Positions 1 through 9,123 of a stretch of DNA of 32,882 nt are shown in pieces. Numbering within the stretch: the first letter of the stretch is position 1; every line of letters starts with the position of its first letter. The notes beneath the pieces are model-generated. The model was not told the DNA's origin. It ran no database searches and saw nothing but the letters and a program-made list of their open reading frames with translations. Both the position numbers and the translations under genes were made by a program. Location: the NCBI GenBank assembly GCA_022843805.1, contig JALHMY010000106.1:1-32882 (forward strand), given 5' to 3'. The stretch comes from Fuerstiella sp. GTDB lineage: Bacteria; Planctomycetota; Planctomycetia; Planctomycetales; Planctomycetaceae.

Positions 1-123
1 CTGAGGAAGCCCTTCGTAAACCAGGTTGGCGAGAACAACTCATCAATTCGTCAGAGATGAGACAGCTGCGTTCACCCCTTCTTTTCCTCGAACCATTTTT
101 TTCAAACCGCCAAATCGGTCGCG

Positions 124-843
124 CTACCGATGCGCGCTGATGTTAAAATCCTCGCTCACGTATAGCAGCTTTTCAGTCCTGCCTTGACGCCTTTCCCGCA
201 GGCGAACCCGGCCACCGTCCGTCGTCACAACAATGCGCCGCCCGGCCACATTTCCTGAGACTTTCACAGATCCCAGACTCGTCAGTCGAGCCAGCATCTT
301 CCCCATGCCGGCGATCACTCTGCAAAGCGTGTTCACACAAATACGGATGCCTTCATCCGCGAGCATCTGCACGGCTTCCTCGTACGATCCGAGCAGTGCT
401 GCACATCTCATCATGCGTTGTCGGACTCCCGCCGTAAATCCATCCGCAATGCCCAGCAACATCAGCATCGGATACATCCCGCGACGACCTCTTTTCTTCG
501 CCTTATCCGGACACGTGCAGCGATGGTAATACGTGATGTTCAGAGTGACCGTGACTCCGCCACGCAGTTGCACCTTCTTTGTTCGAAGCCCCTGAGAATC
601 AAACGGCTTCGACTGAGACCGGGCAAACTTTGCCGCCTGGTCCTGCATCTTTCTGGCTCCCACCAGTTTCAGCAGTCCCAGACCTTCTCGAAGCCCGGCC
701 AGTTTGAGATGCAGTCGTCCCATCTCGGCTTCAAGCTTCTGGAAATCCGCCGGTGCCATTTGCCCGCAAGAATCCACAAACCCCTGAATTTGCTGCTGGA
801 CTTCACTCGCCTCGGCTTCCAGCCGTTGATATTCTGCGCTCAT
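124..843 (-). pseudogene. Truncated transposase (ISKra4-like N-terminal part)
   Basis: The 239-residue product has a coiled-coil-like N-terminus (residues 1-60), a basic middle segment with a YYHRCTCP motif, a helical region, and near the C-terminus a VVTTDGGRVRLRER stretch. That stretch resembles the first catalytic aspartate region (DGxRxR) of ISKra4/ISAzo13-like DDE transposases. Relatives run to roughly 450 residues or more. Here the frame reaches a stop just after this motif, and no frame in the remaining 123 bases continues convincingly, so the catalytic core is missing. The family name is tentative because the resemblance rests on one short motif and the overall layout. It is probably a dead remnant; the true element may extend past the left edge. 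Confidence 0.45.
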
Positions 844-1087
844 CCCTGAATCGCTCCCTGAAAAGCATCATTGCTAATGCCTTTTACAGCGATTCTGGGA
901 TTTTTGCCTACATCAAGTGCTTTACGACCAATCCCGACAAATCGTGAATCCGCCCCCCTTGCACTGCGGCGAACGCACTCTGAAGTGGAGCCCCGGATCC
1001 ATCCGTGATGTGCATCAAGACGATCTATTCAACGTTACGCCTTGACGCGCAGCGGGGACCACGGAATTACGTGATTGAGGAACGAGA

Positions 1088-1990
1088 ATGATGCAGAAGA
1101 GGTGGAACTATGTGAGGTTTTTTGTGGCGGCTGTTCTTCTGAGTGCCGCCATTTCAAAGTTTGTCAGGATGACTGAGATTCTTGCTGGCGATGGACTGCT
1201 GGGAAATCGCTACATGCTGCTGGCGGTCATCGGCATTGAAACTACTCTTGCCACGTTTCTGCTGATGGGAGATCTCTTCCATTCGTGGCTGGCCGTGTTC
1301 GGAACTTTTGGCGTTTTCTCTGTGTTCTCTGGATACGCTTTAGCGACCGGGAAGGATTGCAATTGTTTTGCCAATTCAATCGGCCCGAAAGTGATGCTTC
1401 TCTTTGATTTGACAGTACTTGTCGTGGCGTGGCTGTCGAAGCCTCTCGCAAATCAGTTCTCCCGTCGCGGACCTACAATTCCGATCGCGGGCAGTCTGGC
1501 AACTGGGTTTCTATTTGCGGTCGCAGGATTGTTCTACGAACATTCCGGAAGTAAAGATCCCTTACAGTTTCTCCTTGCCGACACGCTGATCGGGAAAGCT
1601 TGGCCCCTAGATTCAGCGATTCATCCGACCCTGACTGCACTGGAAAGCGAAAAATGGATGATTCTTGTGGTTCGTCGTGATTGTGAACACTGCCGTCGAT
1701 TGGTGGAAAGTCAGTTTGTTGATCCATTGAAACACCGGCCAGGAGAACGGACGGCCGTAATTGTTGCCGATGGGACCAATTGGCTATTCGCATTCGATCG
1801 AGTCAGCTTTGAGGTGCTAAACATGCAGAGCATAGTATGGGATCTTGAGGAACCGTTTGTCGCAAGTCCGGCCGTCTTTCTGGTCGATGCCGGTATTGTC
1901 GTGCACGCTCGTGATGGAGTTGACGCAGGCGATTTCCTCGAAGGACTCTTCGGCGGGAATGAGCCGAATAAAACTCTGGATCCAGATTAG
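1088..1990 (+). CDS. MauE/DoxX-like membrane protein fused to a thioredoxin-like domain
   Basis: The 300-residue protein has four or five hydrophobic segments in residues 8-150 and a CNC motif (residues 91-93). That pattern is typical of MauE/DoxX redox-associated membrane proteins, which deliver reducing or oxidising equivalents for disulfide handling. Residues 170-290 form an extracytoplasmic-looking thioredoxin-like domain with a CEHC (CxxC) motif at 199-202. The fusion suggests a membrane relay that passes electrons between the CNC pair and the CxxC centre. The start is one of two consecutive ATG codons, preceded by a purine-rich GAGGAACGAGA. The gene stands alone between mobile-element debris, so its redox partner is not visible. 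No signal peptidase site is obvious; the N-terminus is the first membrane helix. Confidence 0.7.
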   Translation: MMQKRWNYVRFFVAAVLLSAAISKFVRMTEILAGDGLLGNRYMLLAVIGIETTLATFLLMGDLFHSWLAVFGTFGVFSVFSGYALATGKDCNCFANSIGPKVMLLFDLTVLVVAWLSKPLANQFSRRGPTIPIAGSLATGFLFAVAGLFYEHSGSKDPLQFLLADTLIGKAWPLDSAIHPTLTALESEKWMILVVRRDCEHCRRLVESQFVDPLKHRPGERTAVIVADGTNWLFAFDRVSFEVLNMQSIVWDLEEPFVASPAVFLVDAGIVVHARDGVDAGDFLEGLFGGNEPNKTLDPD

Positions 1991-2260
1991 TCCTCAGGAT
2001 AGTTCCGGTCGCAATTCTCAATCTTGTTCCATAGTCTCTTGTCCCAAACAAAATCATGGTTTCTCAGTTCTTTTCAAAAAAAACGCAGTTGACATCTTTG
2101 ACAAGTGCCTCGAAATCGTCACCATCAGATAAAATATCATGCGGTTGTCAGTTGACGCCACTCTTGTCTCACATTGGAGAATTGATCTTTTCGACGGCTC
2201 AACGTCACTTAAAGAGCGTGCGGTTGGATCCATCGTATAACGAAAAGGCGAGAGCTTCTA

Positions 2261-3480
2261 GTGCTCTGTCAGTGATGTCATGATGTATGTTATCCTTGAT
2301 TGGATCGTTCATGGAAGACCGAAAATTCAAGGAGGAAATCATGGAGAAACGATACCGGGTAACGCTCACAGATGAGGAGCGAGCAGAATTGAGTTCAATG
2401 GTTTCAAAGGGCAAGTCGAACGCACGCAAGCTTGTTCGAGCAAGAATTCTGTTGCTGGCGGATCAGGCTTCATGAGGTTCCGCGAGGACGGATGTGGAGA
2501 TTGTGGAGGCATTGGGATGCGGGCGGGCGACTGTGGAGCGAGTTCGGCGGTCGTTCGTCGAAGAAGGGCTGGAAGAAACTCTGGAGCCATCTCCATTAAC
2601 ACGCATTTACGAAAGGAAATTGGACGGCAGAGTCGAGGCTCATCTGGTGGTAGCACTCGCCTGTGGTGCGCCGCCGGAAGGACGTAGCGGCTGGACTCTG
2701 CGTTTGCTGAGTGATCGACTGGTGGCACTCGGACATGTCGAATCCGTGTCATATGAAACCGTGCGTCAGACGCTTAAAAAAACGACCTTAAGCCGTGGTT
2801 GAAGAAAGGTTGGTGTCTTCCGGAATGTCCATCGTCGGATTTTGTGGCTGCGATGGAAGATGTTCTTGAGGTCTATCACAGGCCATTTGATCCACAACGT
2901 CCAATGGTCTGCATGGATGAGGCAAGCAAACAGTTGATCGCAGAAGTCCGAGAGCCCTTGCCCGCCCGCCCCGGAAGTGTTGCCAAACAGGACAGTGAAT
3001 ATGACGGCGAGGAACAGCCAATGTGTTCATGGCAGTCGAACCGCTCGCAGGTAAACGGACAGTGCAGATTACCGATCGACGTACCAAAGTTGACTGGGCA
3101 CTGTTTATCAAGTTCTTGCTACTGACAGTTTATCCGGAGGCGGTAGTGCTGGTGATGGACAATCTGAACACTCACTGCATCGGGAGCCCGTACGAAGCCT
3201 TCGATCCGGCGACAGCGCGAGCATTGGCTTCACGACTGGAAATCCACCACACACCAAAACACGGGAGTTGGTTGAACATGGCGGAGACGGAATTAAGCAT
3301 TCTGTCGCGGCAATGCCTTGATCGTCGCATCGACTCGAAGGAACTCCTGACGACCGAAGTCGCCGCATGGGAGCAGGAACGCAACTCTCGTGAATGCAAA
3401 ATCAATTGGCAATTCACCACGGCTGACGCCCGCGTCAAACACAAACGACTTTATCCCTCAATCCACGACTGACAGAGCAC
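2261..3480 (+). mobile_element. IS630-family element, complete ends, decayed transposase
   Basis: Both ends carry the 13-bp inverted repeat GTGCTCTGTCAGT (2261-2273, and its complement at 3468-3480). A TA dinucleotide sits immediately outside each end (2259-2260 and 3481-3482), the TA duplication expected for IS630/Tc1-mariner insertion. The 1220-bp element holds a single transposase gene that is interrupted three times, so it cannot move by itself. Confidence 0.85.
2341..3472 (+). pseudogene. IS630 transposase, broken by one nonsense codon and two frameshifts
   Basis: The gene starts at ATG 2341 behind a strong AAGGAGGAAATC ribosome binding site. It encodes the helix-turn-helix N-terminus (RVTLTDEERAELSSM), then hits an in-frame TGA at 2473-2475. 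It resumes in the same frame with DVEIVEALGCGRATVERVR. It shifts frame near 2785 (LKKT to LKPWLKKGW) and again near 3018, before the FMAVEPLAGKR segment. All three catalytic residues can still be read: D in VCMDEAS, D in LVMDNLNTH and E in NMAETELSILS. An intact relative would be one reading frame of about 370 codons. The lesions are point-like, which indicates decay rather than programmed frameshifting. Confidence 0.85.
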
Positions 3481-3482
3481 TA

Positions 3483-3593
3483 GGCTTCGTCGGAAAACCA
3501 GAATTGCTATGTAGGCCACGTTCGCCAGAACCTGGGCTTTTCTGAGTTTCCCCACACTCTGGCGAGTGTGGCTACCGGTTTTCTGACAGAGCC
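3483..3593. repeat. 111-bp imperfect palindrome, MITE-like
   Basis: The ends are inverted repeats: GGCTTCGTCGGAAAACC at the left and the complement of GGCTCTGTCAGAAAACC at the right (14 of 17 matching). Inside, GTAGGCCACGTTCGCCAGA pairs imperfectly with a downstream GTAGCCACACTCGCCAGA complement, so almost the whole stretch could fold into one long hairpin. It has no reading frame of note. It abuts the right TA of the IS630 element, which therefore inserted exactly at its edge. It is probably a non-autonomous element or a REP-like intergenic repeat. Confidence 0.5.
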
Positions 3594-3627
3594 TGGTCAA
3601 ACGATCGACAAACAGCGGTAAATTGAA

Positions 3628-4374
3628 GTGTTTCATTGGTGTGTCGAACAGTTAAACCAATCGACATGGATTCCATCCTGGGTTAAATACCAGCATGAAG
3701 CCCGGTATGTGTGGGCGATGCATAGAGCTTCTGGCTGCGTAGTCCTTGACGCTGCATGTGGTACAGGTTATGCGGCGGGTCAACTGGTGGAATCAGGTGC
3801 CGGCAATTACCTGGGAATGGATATTTCTGCACATGCTGTCGTATACGGGCAACGATCGTTTGACGTCCCGAACATCCAATTTCTTGTAGCCGACGTCACC
3901 AACCTGCCTCTGCCGGATGCCACTATCGATTTGTACTTGTCATTCGAAACGATTGAGCATGTGGGCGATGATGTACGTTATCTCAACGAAGCTGCTCGTG
4001 TGGTAAGAAGCGATGGCCTATTTGTGTGCTCGACTCCGAACCGCTGTTTGACCAACCCGGGGACGACGATCAAAGACCGTCCATTTAATCCATTCCATCT
4101 GCGGGAGTATCTGCATGACGAACTGGTCATGCGACTCAGCATTCGATTCGATTCCGTGGAGATGTGCGGTCAGTCGTTTTACTCTGAGCGGTATGTCAGG
4201 ATCCTGGCAAAAATTGGTTCCTGGTCGCCTCCTGTTGCCAGACGCGTCCATCAGCTGGCAAAAGTAATCAGCTCTCTTTGGGATCACCGGGGGAATCATA
4301 TTGTGGGGAATCAGCGTAAGGGCTATCAGCCTGAGATTTGGATAGCTGTCTGTCGCCGTCCGATCCGTCCGTAA
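3628..4374 (+). CDS. Class I SAM-dependent methyltransferase
   Basis: The 248-residue product contains methyltransferase motif I (VLDAACGTGYAAG, residues 39-51). It then has an acidic motif II in LGMDIS, motif III (FLVADVTNLPLPD) and motif IV (DLYLSFETIEHV), followed by RVVRSDGLFVCSTPN. This is the Methyltransf_11 pattern of enzymes that act on small molecules, lipids or glycans; the substrate cannot be read. The start is a GTG at 3628 with an in-frame stop just upstream (3619-3621) and no clear ribosome binding site. The original 5' end may have been altered when the adjacent hairpin repeat or IS630 arrived. The fold is clear; the physiological role is unknown. Confidence 0.8.
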   Translation: MFHWCVEQLNQSTWIPSWVKYQHEARYVWAMHRASGCVVLDAACGTGYAAGQLVESGAGNYLGMDISAHAVVYGQRSFDVPNIQFLVADVTNLPLPDATIDLYLSFETIEHVGDDVRYLNEAARVVRSDGLFVCSTPNRCLTNPGTTIKDRPFNPFHLREYLHDELVMRLSIRFDSVEMCGQSFYSERYVRILAKIGSWSPPVARRVHQLAKVISSLWDHRGNHIVGNQRKGYQPEIWIAVCRRPIRP

Positions 4375-4487
4375 GTATTGACGCCTCGGGACTCCCTGCA
4401 ACTTTCGGAGAACCTCAGATGGCACTCTCTGCCGGAAAGGACTTTCGCCGAAAGGCGAACGTGTGCGACGTGCAATCTACAAGACTA

Positions 4488-4916
4488 TCACTTCCTGGCC
4501 GGAACTGACACGTGGCATCGGAATCCATTCGCAGACCAGTTCAGGACGGCGGCAATTGTTGACGCAATCAGTGTGTTGGCGTGCCATTTATAGTAGCGAT
4601 AGTGGATTTCGATCAGGCGATCGAATGCCTCTACCGAGTCTTTGAGCCGGGAGAAGTCGAGATTCGGCTTGTCAATGCCGGTTCCGTGATGGAGCGAATC
4701 AATCAGCAGCCAACGAAGGGTGCTCACGAGCTGCCCAACGCCGACCGAAGCCATTGTGATATACAGGAATCCGCCAACCGTTGGAGCATTGCTCGTTGCC
4801 TGGCCTAACCACTCGCGAACGGTGCTGGAATAGGGTGCCATTCCCCAGAGCAGGACAAATCCCGGCAGCACGAATGCAATCAGCAGGCCAAAGTTGTTGC
4901 TGGTGACGTCTTTCAC
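4488..4916 (-). CDS. Small conserved-type membrane protein, function unknown
   Basis: With the GTG start at 4916 the product is 142 residues beginning KDVTSNNFGLLIAFVLPGF. I prefer this start because a longer version adds only low-complexity, non-hydrophobic sequence. There are two strong membrane segments, one right at the N-terminus (LLIAFVLPGFVLLWG) and one in the middle (GGFLYITMASVGVGQLV). A cytoplasmic helical region follows with HYRYYKWHANTLIA. I recall similar hypothetical proteins in diverse bacteria but no function. The C-terminal residues after the third hydrophobic patch (ANGFRCHVSVPARK) look out of character and could come from a small frameshift. No ribosome binding site supports the start strongly. 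Confidence 0.5.
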   Translation of the reverse strand: MKDVTSNNFGLLIAFVLPGFVLLWGMAPYSSTVREWLGQATSNAPTVGGFLYITMASVGVGQLVSTLRWLLIDSLHHGTGIDKPNLDFSRLKDSVEAFDRLIEIHYRYYKWHANTLIASTIAAVLNWSANGFRCHVSVPARK

Positions 4917-5198
4917 CGGGTGATGGTAACTCAGCTGTGGCCGAAGCGCAAGATGCAATTGTGGAGACGGCGATATCCGCAAATTGGAGTTCAGGGGCTT
5001 CGAACTCCATCGCTTTGGGTTCTAATAAGCGTCTGTGCTGATTCTGTTTCCAGATTTTTGGGCTCGATGACTGAGCTTCAGCGGTAGTTCAGGGTGCAGC
5101 GCCCAGAAGTCTGCTCAAAGGCTCTCAGCCGCCCCCTGCAACAGCCAATTCCTCCACCGCAGCCACAGCTGTTCGGCGACAATTAGTTTTACCCTTCG

Positions 5199-6851
5199 TG
5201 TTGCCTCATTTTGGAATGTTACCATAGGGAATGGGATAAAAGACAGCCTGGAATGTCCTGTCGAGCGCCGCTAGACAGGGCATTCCCGGCTGCGGCGACC
5301 AGTATGCTGAGCATGCACTAAGCAAACGGCGGAGTTTCAGGTGGCCGGTGTATTGTAGATCAATTGCTTCGCCATAATGTGCCGCCACTTACGGACTCGC
5401 CGTTGAAGCGTGCGGACCTGACCGTCGGTGAATTTCCCTGGATGTGCCACCTGCAATCTTGCAAAGAGTGATTGCCCCGTGGCGTCCGGTTCCTTTTCCA
5501 GCCATAACAAGATTTCAGACCAGACACCTTCGAATGGATCTTCGCGGGTTCGGTAATCGCGTGCCTTGGCGGGCGTCTGGCGATGGGTTGGACGGACTTC
5601 ACCCTGTTCCCAAAGACGTGGAAGCTGAGCAAGAAACTGATCGAGTTCCCGTTCCTGCTCGTCGTTCACTGTACCGGGCGATGCCAGTGATGCCAGAGCC
5701 GATTGCGCCATCCGCAGGTTGTGAAGCAGTGCCATCGGGTCCAGTTTTGCCCGGGTCTCCATCAATACTTCTTTGAGGTGTGATTGCACTCTCGGATCTG
5801 CAATCAGTCGATCACAAGGCGTCGCAGGCTTCGCATATGATTTCTTCACCTTGCTCCCCTCGCGATGTTTGCTGAGCAGCTTGAACGAGGGCTGGAAATA
5901 GTTCACATACAGCCGCAGATTTTGATAGAGGTTTGCCAATGTCTGGTCGGCGACAGGCCCAGAGTACCGCGCGTAGCCAACGAAGCGTCGAATGACTGCT
6001 CCATTCTTCTGTTCAATCCATGCCTGATCATTTTTCCGGCATGGACGCGATCGCGTAAAGACAATCTTCTGCTCAGTGCAGTACGTGATAAAAGACTCGT
6101 TGATGAATGCGCTGTCGTTGTCTGAGTTGATTCCCAGGAGCGGCATGGGAAGTTGCCCGCGCAAGACATCGAGGCCTTCGACCACTAACGACTGTTCGCG
6201 AACCAGCAACGGCGTGGCCTCCGTCCAGCCGGACGCGACGTCCGTAATCACAGAACTGTTAATAAAGGAACCAACCAGCGTTCCACCACAATGTGCGACG
6301 AAATCGATTTCCAGATGACCTGATTCGACGTTCTCGCAGTCCGCGAAAGTCTTCACGAGAACCTGACTGCCTACCTTGCGAATGGGTCGGCGTCAACTCC
6401 GACCATTCACTTTGGACCGAATGTTTTTCAGCAGGCGATCAATTGAAGCTGCACTGACTGCGAGCAAGAGCTCACGCACATGGATGTCGAGTTTCAGATG
6501 CCCATGTTTCTCAAGGGATCTGAGTAAGTCCGGAAGAATGGCCCTGAGACGTTTCCCGCAAATTCGGTCCGACGCCTCCCAGAGCACGATCAGCGCCTCT
6601 TTGACCGCATCGTCGTAGATGCGCCGTCGCCCGTGAGCCTCGTACGTCGGCGGGGGCATGTTTTTCCTCAACAATCGCAGGGCATACTTCCGATGGTAAC
6701 CGGTAATTTGCACAAGTTCGTCCAGAATTCGTGACTTGGCTTGCTTCTCCGAAGCCACGTAGCGCTCACGCAAAACTTCCACCAATTCCACTTTCGCACG
6801 TCTATCCATCGATTGACTCCCCGGGACGGCAATATCCAAATGAGGCAACAG
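5199..6851 (-). mobile_element. rve/DDE-type insertion sequence with terminal inverted repeats
   Basis: The left end TGTTGCCTCATTTTGG (5199-5214) is matched in inverted orientation at 6836-6851 (complement of TGTTGCCTCATTTGG). Weaker similarity continues inward on both sides (GGAATGTTACC against GGATATTGCC). The 1653-bp segment encloses one transposase gene interrupted by a single TGA. I see no clear target-site duplication outside the repeats. The TGTT ends and the rve-type transposase suggest the IS481/IS3/ISNCY group; the family assignment is tentative. Confidence 0.6.
5337..6809 (-). pseudogene. DDE (rve) integrase-type transposase with one in-frame TGA
   Basis: The start ATG at 6809 follows GGGGAGTCAATCG, a good ribosome binding site. 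The N-terminal 139 codons encode an HTH region (ITGYHRKYALRLLRKN). The frame meets TGA at 6393-6395 and continues in exactly the same frame (RRPIRKVGSQVLVKTFADC) for a further 350 codons. The catalytic core reads D in HLEIDFVAHCGG, D in INSDNDSAFIN and E in WIEQKNGAVIRRFVGY. Without the stop the protein would be 490 residues. A single nonsense change, plausibly CGA to TGA, is enough to explain the break, so it may be recently inactivated. The C-terminal 150 residues are helical and typical of this group. Confidence 0.75.
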
Positions 6852-6942
6852 ATGCGACTCAGTATCCAAAAACGTGAGTCAATGCGACCATACCTTCTAA
6901 TTGACGCCGAACACCCTTGCCATCCGCCGTCAGCTCCAGGGC

Positions 6943-7670
6943 GTAAGCGTCCGGGGAACCCCTTCTTGCCAGGGTTTGTAGTCTGAGGCTCGGTGAATTC
7001 CGGTCTTTGGGCTTTTTCTGGTGAGGTGATTTATGAGCGAACGGGAGCAGGTTTGGCGTGAACGGATTGAGTGGCAGCAGTGGTCGGGGCTGACGGTGGC
7101 CGAGTGCTGCGAAGAGGCGGGTGTTTCGGTCGCCTCAATTTATCGGTGGAAGAAATTATTGACGGAGCCGCAGTCTGCTGCGGCGGGCCAGCGACGACGA
7201 TCGCCGCGACGGGCTGCGGTTCAGGGTTCAGGCTCGACGGAGCGATCATCTCAGTTTGTGACCATCGCCCTGCGACAGCCCTCGGCGAGTTCCGATGCAC
7301 CGCACCGCATCGGGCCATGACAGCAGCATGCGGATCGAACTGCCCAACGGGGTGGTGATTCATGTGGCTGGCGATCTGGATGGTCAGCGGCTGGGTGATG
7401 TGGTCATCGCGGCCGGTCAGATCCACAGCGTTCTTCCCGGCGCGACAACGCACGATCTGCTGCAGCGTGAGGTGTCAGCATGCTGAGTATTCCCTCACGC
7501 ACAAAAATGTTTCTCTGCATGAATCCTGTGGATATGCGGAAGAGCTTCGACGGGCTGTTCGGAATCGTGCAGCAGGAGTTTCAGCAGGACCCGCTCAACG
7601 GTCATCTTTTTCTGTTCATCAACAAGCGTCGTGATCGGATGAAGGCGATCTTCTGGGACAACGATGAGGG
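6943..7670 (+). mobile_element. IS66-family remnant (left end, tnpA, part of tnpB; tnpC missing)
   Basis: The sequence GTAAGCGTCCGGGGAACC at 6943 matches the usual GTAAGCG-type left terminus of IS66 elements. It is followed by the tnpA and tnpB accessory genes. Similarity to TnpB stops after AIFWDND (about 7668), and the large TnpC transposase is absent, so the element was cut by a deletion or replacement. The right inverted repeat is not seen. Confidence 0.7.
7033..7486 (+). pseudogene. tnpA: IS66 TnpA accessory protein with a frameshift
   Basis: The start ATG 7033 is preceded by GAGGTGATTT. The N-terminus reads WRERIEWQQWSGLTVAECC and VSVASIYRWKKLL, the helix-turn-helix typical of IS66 TnpA. 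The frame ends early at 7318-7320, but the expected C-terminal part (MRIELPNGVVIHVAGDLDG) continues in another frame to a stop at 7486. A one-base frameshift near 7290-7310 therefore splits the gene. The second half overlaps the tnpB start by a few bases, as is normal in IS66. TnpA has no catalytic role; it assists the TnpC transposase, which is missing here. Confidence 0.7.
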
Positions 7671-7785
7671 AATCGCCCGCAAAAGGATTGGATTGAGAGA
7701 ACGACTGTCGTGGGCCGTCATCGTGAGTGGGCTGCCACATTTGATTCGGGTGCCGCTGTCGCACATCGGCGGTGATGCAGTTTGA
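7480..7785 (+). pseudogene. tnpB: IS66 Orf2/TnpB, C-terminus replaced
   Basis: Residues 1-68 match IS66 TnpB: MLSIPSRTKMFLCMNPVDMR, KSFDGLFGIVQQ, GHLFLFINKRRDRMKAIFWD. In intact family members this is followed by GLAIWYKRLE-type sequence. Here it changes abruptly to unrelated residues that run to a chance stop. The junction at about 7668 marks where the element was truncated. The ATG overlaps the end of tnpA, consistent with translational coupling. Confidence 0.7.
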
Positions 7786-7831
7786 CAACGAACTCTGTCG
7801 TCTGCGGAGTGCCTGATCTCTTCGCTGCGAT

Positions 7832-8827
7832 TCAGATCGAGATTCGTTCCACAATGTTTCGTGTGAGGGATTTGTGACGGCGATCGTAGAGCCGGGTGGT
7901 TCTGGGATCGGCATGGCCGGCGAGATTTTGGACGTCTTCCAGCGGGACTCCCTGATTTAGCAGATCGGTGATTGTCGCAACGCGGAAAGAGTGCGGGGAG
8001 AGTCGAATCGGCAGGCCACAGGCTTTCATGCGGCGTTTGATCATGCGACCGATGTCGCCAGCGGACATTGGCCGGGGGCTCAATTTTTTTGTTTTGCGAA
8101 TGGATGTGCGAAAGAGCGGATGATCGGTGGCGTCATCCAGGTCACCGCCGGCAGATTGCAGGTAGGAACGCAGCAGGCTTTGCAGATCATGCCGCACAGG
8201 GATTTCTCTTGACTTGCCGCCTTTGTCGAGGAAGTGCAGGCAGTACTGATCACCGGTGTCGTACAGGTCTTTGAGTTTCAGCCGAGCCACCGCGCCAACT
8301 CGGGACGCCGTGTAGATCAGGATCGACATGAGCGCTTTGTCACGAAGTCCGACGACATTGTCCGTGTCGATGGACGACAGCAGTTTGCGAGCCTGCTTGA
8401 TGGTGATTTCGGGCGTCTTGCCTTCCTGTACCTGATAGCGTTCGCCTCGAACGGACAGCGCCGGATTTAGTGCGATAGCGTGGCGAATCACCATGCCGTC
8501 GAAGAAGTGCCGCAGTCCGGCCAGAATCTGTTTCTTGCTGGCGACTGAATGCTCCAGCTCATCGAGGTAGATTCCCACATCCGCAGGTGAGACCTCCTGC
8601 AGGCTCCGCTGCCGCACCTCGCACCATTGCAGGAAGCAGAGCACGGCACGGCGGTACGCTCGGCGCGTATGAGCATTGCGAATCTTTGCGTGAAAGAATT
8701 CTTCAAATGCAAACCGAGCGCCGTGACCTGCATGTTCGATGATGGCGGGCAAGCTCTTTCCGCTGACGGTTGATTCAACGGGGCGCAGACTGACGTTTGC
8801 TTCTGCACCCGGATCATCTTGATGCAC
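7832..8827 (-). CDS. Tyrosine recombinase (XerC/D-like integrase)
   Basis: With the GTG start at 8827 the protein has 331 residues: an N-terminal SAM-like core-binding domain (about 37-120) and a C-terminal catalytic domain. All catalytic residues are visible: R176 in TASRVGA, K202/K205 in DKGGKSREI, H279 and R282 in SPHSFRVATI, H305 in LAGHADPRTT and nucleophile Y314 in TRLYDRR. The frame can be extended to 9046, but that would run across the small gene immediately upstream, and the extra residues are low complexity. I therefore prefer the 331-residue form, which starts 8 bases after the upstream stop. It probably mobilises a local element; no attachment sites were identified. It lacks features I would require to call an integron IntI. 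Confidence 0.8.
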   Translation of the reverse strand: MHQDDPGAEANVSLRPVESTVSGKSLPAIIEHAGHGARFAFEEFFHAKIRNAHTRRAYRRAVLCFLQWCEVRQRSLQEVSPADVGIYLDELEHSVASKKQILAGLRHFFDGMVIRHAIALNPALSVRGERYQVQEGKTPEITIKQARKLLSSIDTDNVVGLRDKALMSILIYTASRVGAVARLKLKDLYDTGDQYCLHFLDKGGKSREIPVRHDLQSLLRSYLQSAGGDLDDATDHPLFRTSIRKTKKLSPRPMSAGDIGRMIKRRMKACGLPIRLSPHSFRVATITDLLNQGVPLEDVQNLAGHADPRTTRLYDRRHKSLTRNIVERISI

Positions 8828-8835
8828 GGGCGCGA

Positions 8836-9123
8836 TCAGGCCACTCTGGTTTCGCTTGCGGCCCAGTCGAGAAATACCCGCCGATGAAATCGATCCCAAG
8901 TTTGAATGGCTTCGTTCATGTCGAACCGACCACATTGCCATTCGCGTGCCGGCATCCACAGATTCAGAAGGAACCTTGCGGAATGCACGGCATTCGCGTC
9001 CTCCGCCGATTCCGCCGCCCAGATGTCGAGCTGATTGGGATTCCACGGTGCGACACCCGGCGCATCGACCAATGCCGGAAACTTCACACCCAATCCGAGA
9101 AATGCGTTGTCACTTTGTTTCAT
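8836..9123 (-). CDS. Small protein upstream of the tyrosine recombinase, function unknown
   Basis: This encodes 95 residues starting at ATG 9123. GGAGG lies about 10 bases upstream, within ATGGAGGAATCAGGAAT. The product has a proline-rich, tryptophan-rich character (VAPWNPNQLDIWAAE, FLLNLWMPAREWQ, RFDMNEAIQTWD) and no membrane segment or known motif. It ends 8 bases before the recombinase start, so the two are probably co-translated. I recall similar small proteins next to planctomycete integrases, but this is memory and not a search result. It may be a recombination accessory factor; no function can be assigned. Confidence 0.6.
   Translation of the reverse strand: MKQSDNAFLGLGVKFPALVDAPGVAPWNPNQLDIWAAESAEDANAVHSARFLLNLWMPAREWQCGRFDMNEAIQTWDRFHRRVFLDWAASETRVA

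Noticed and set aside
4443..4458. TTCGCC-GAAA-GGCGAA hairpin after the methyltransferase gene
   Set aside because: A short isolated hairpin without a T run in either direction. It is not a convincing terminator and not linked to any gene start.
7832..9046. 404-residue version of the tyrosine recombinase
   Set aside because: The extra N-terminus runs through the separate 95-residue gene in another frame and has arginine/serine/glycine-rich composition without family resemblance.
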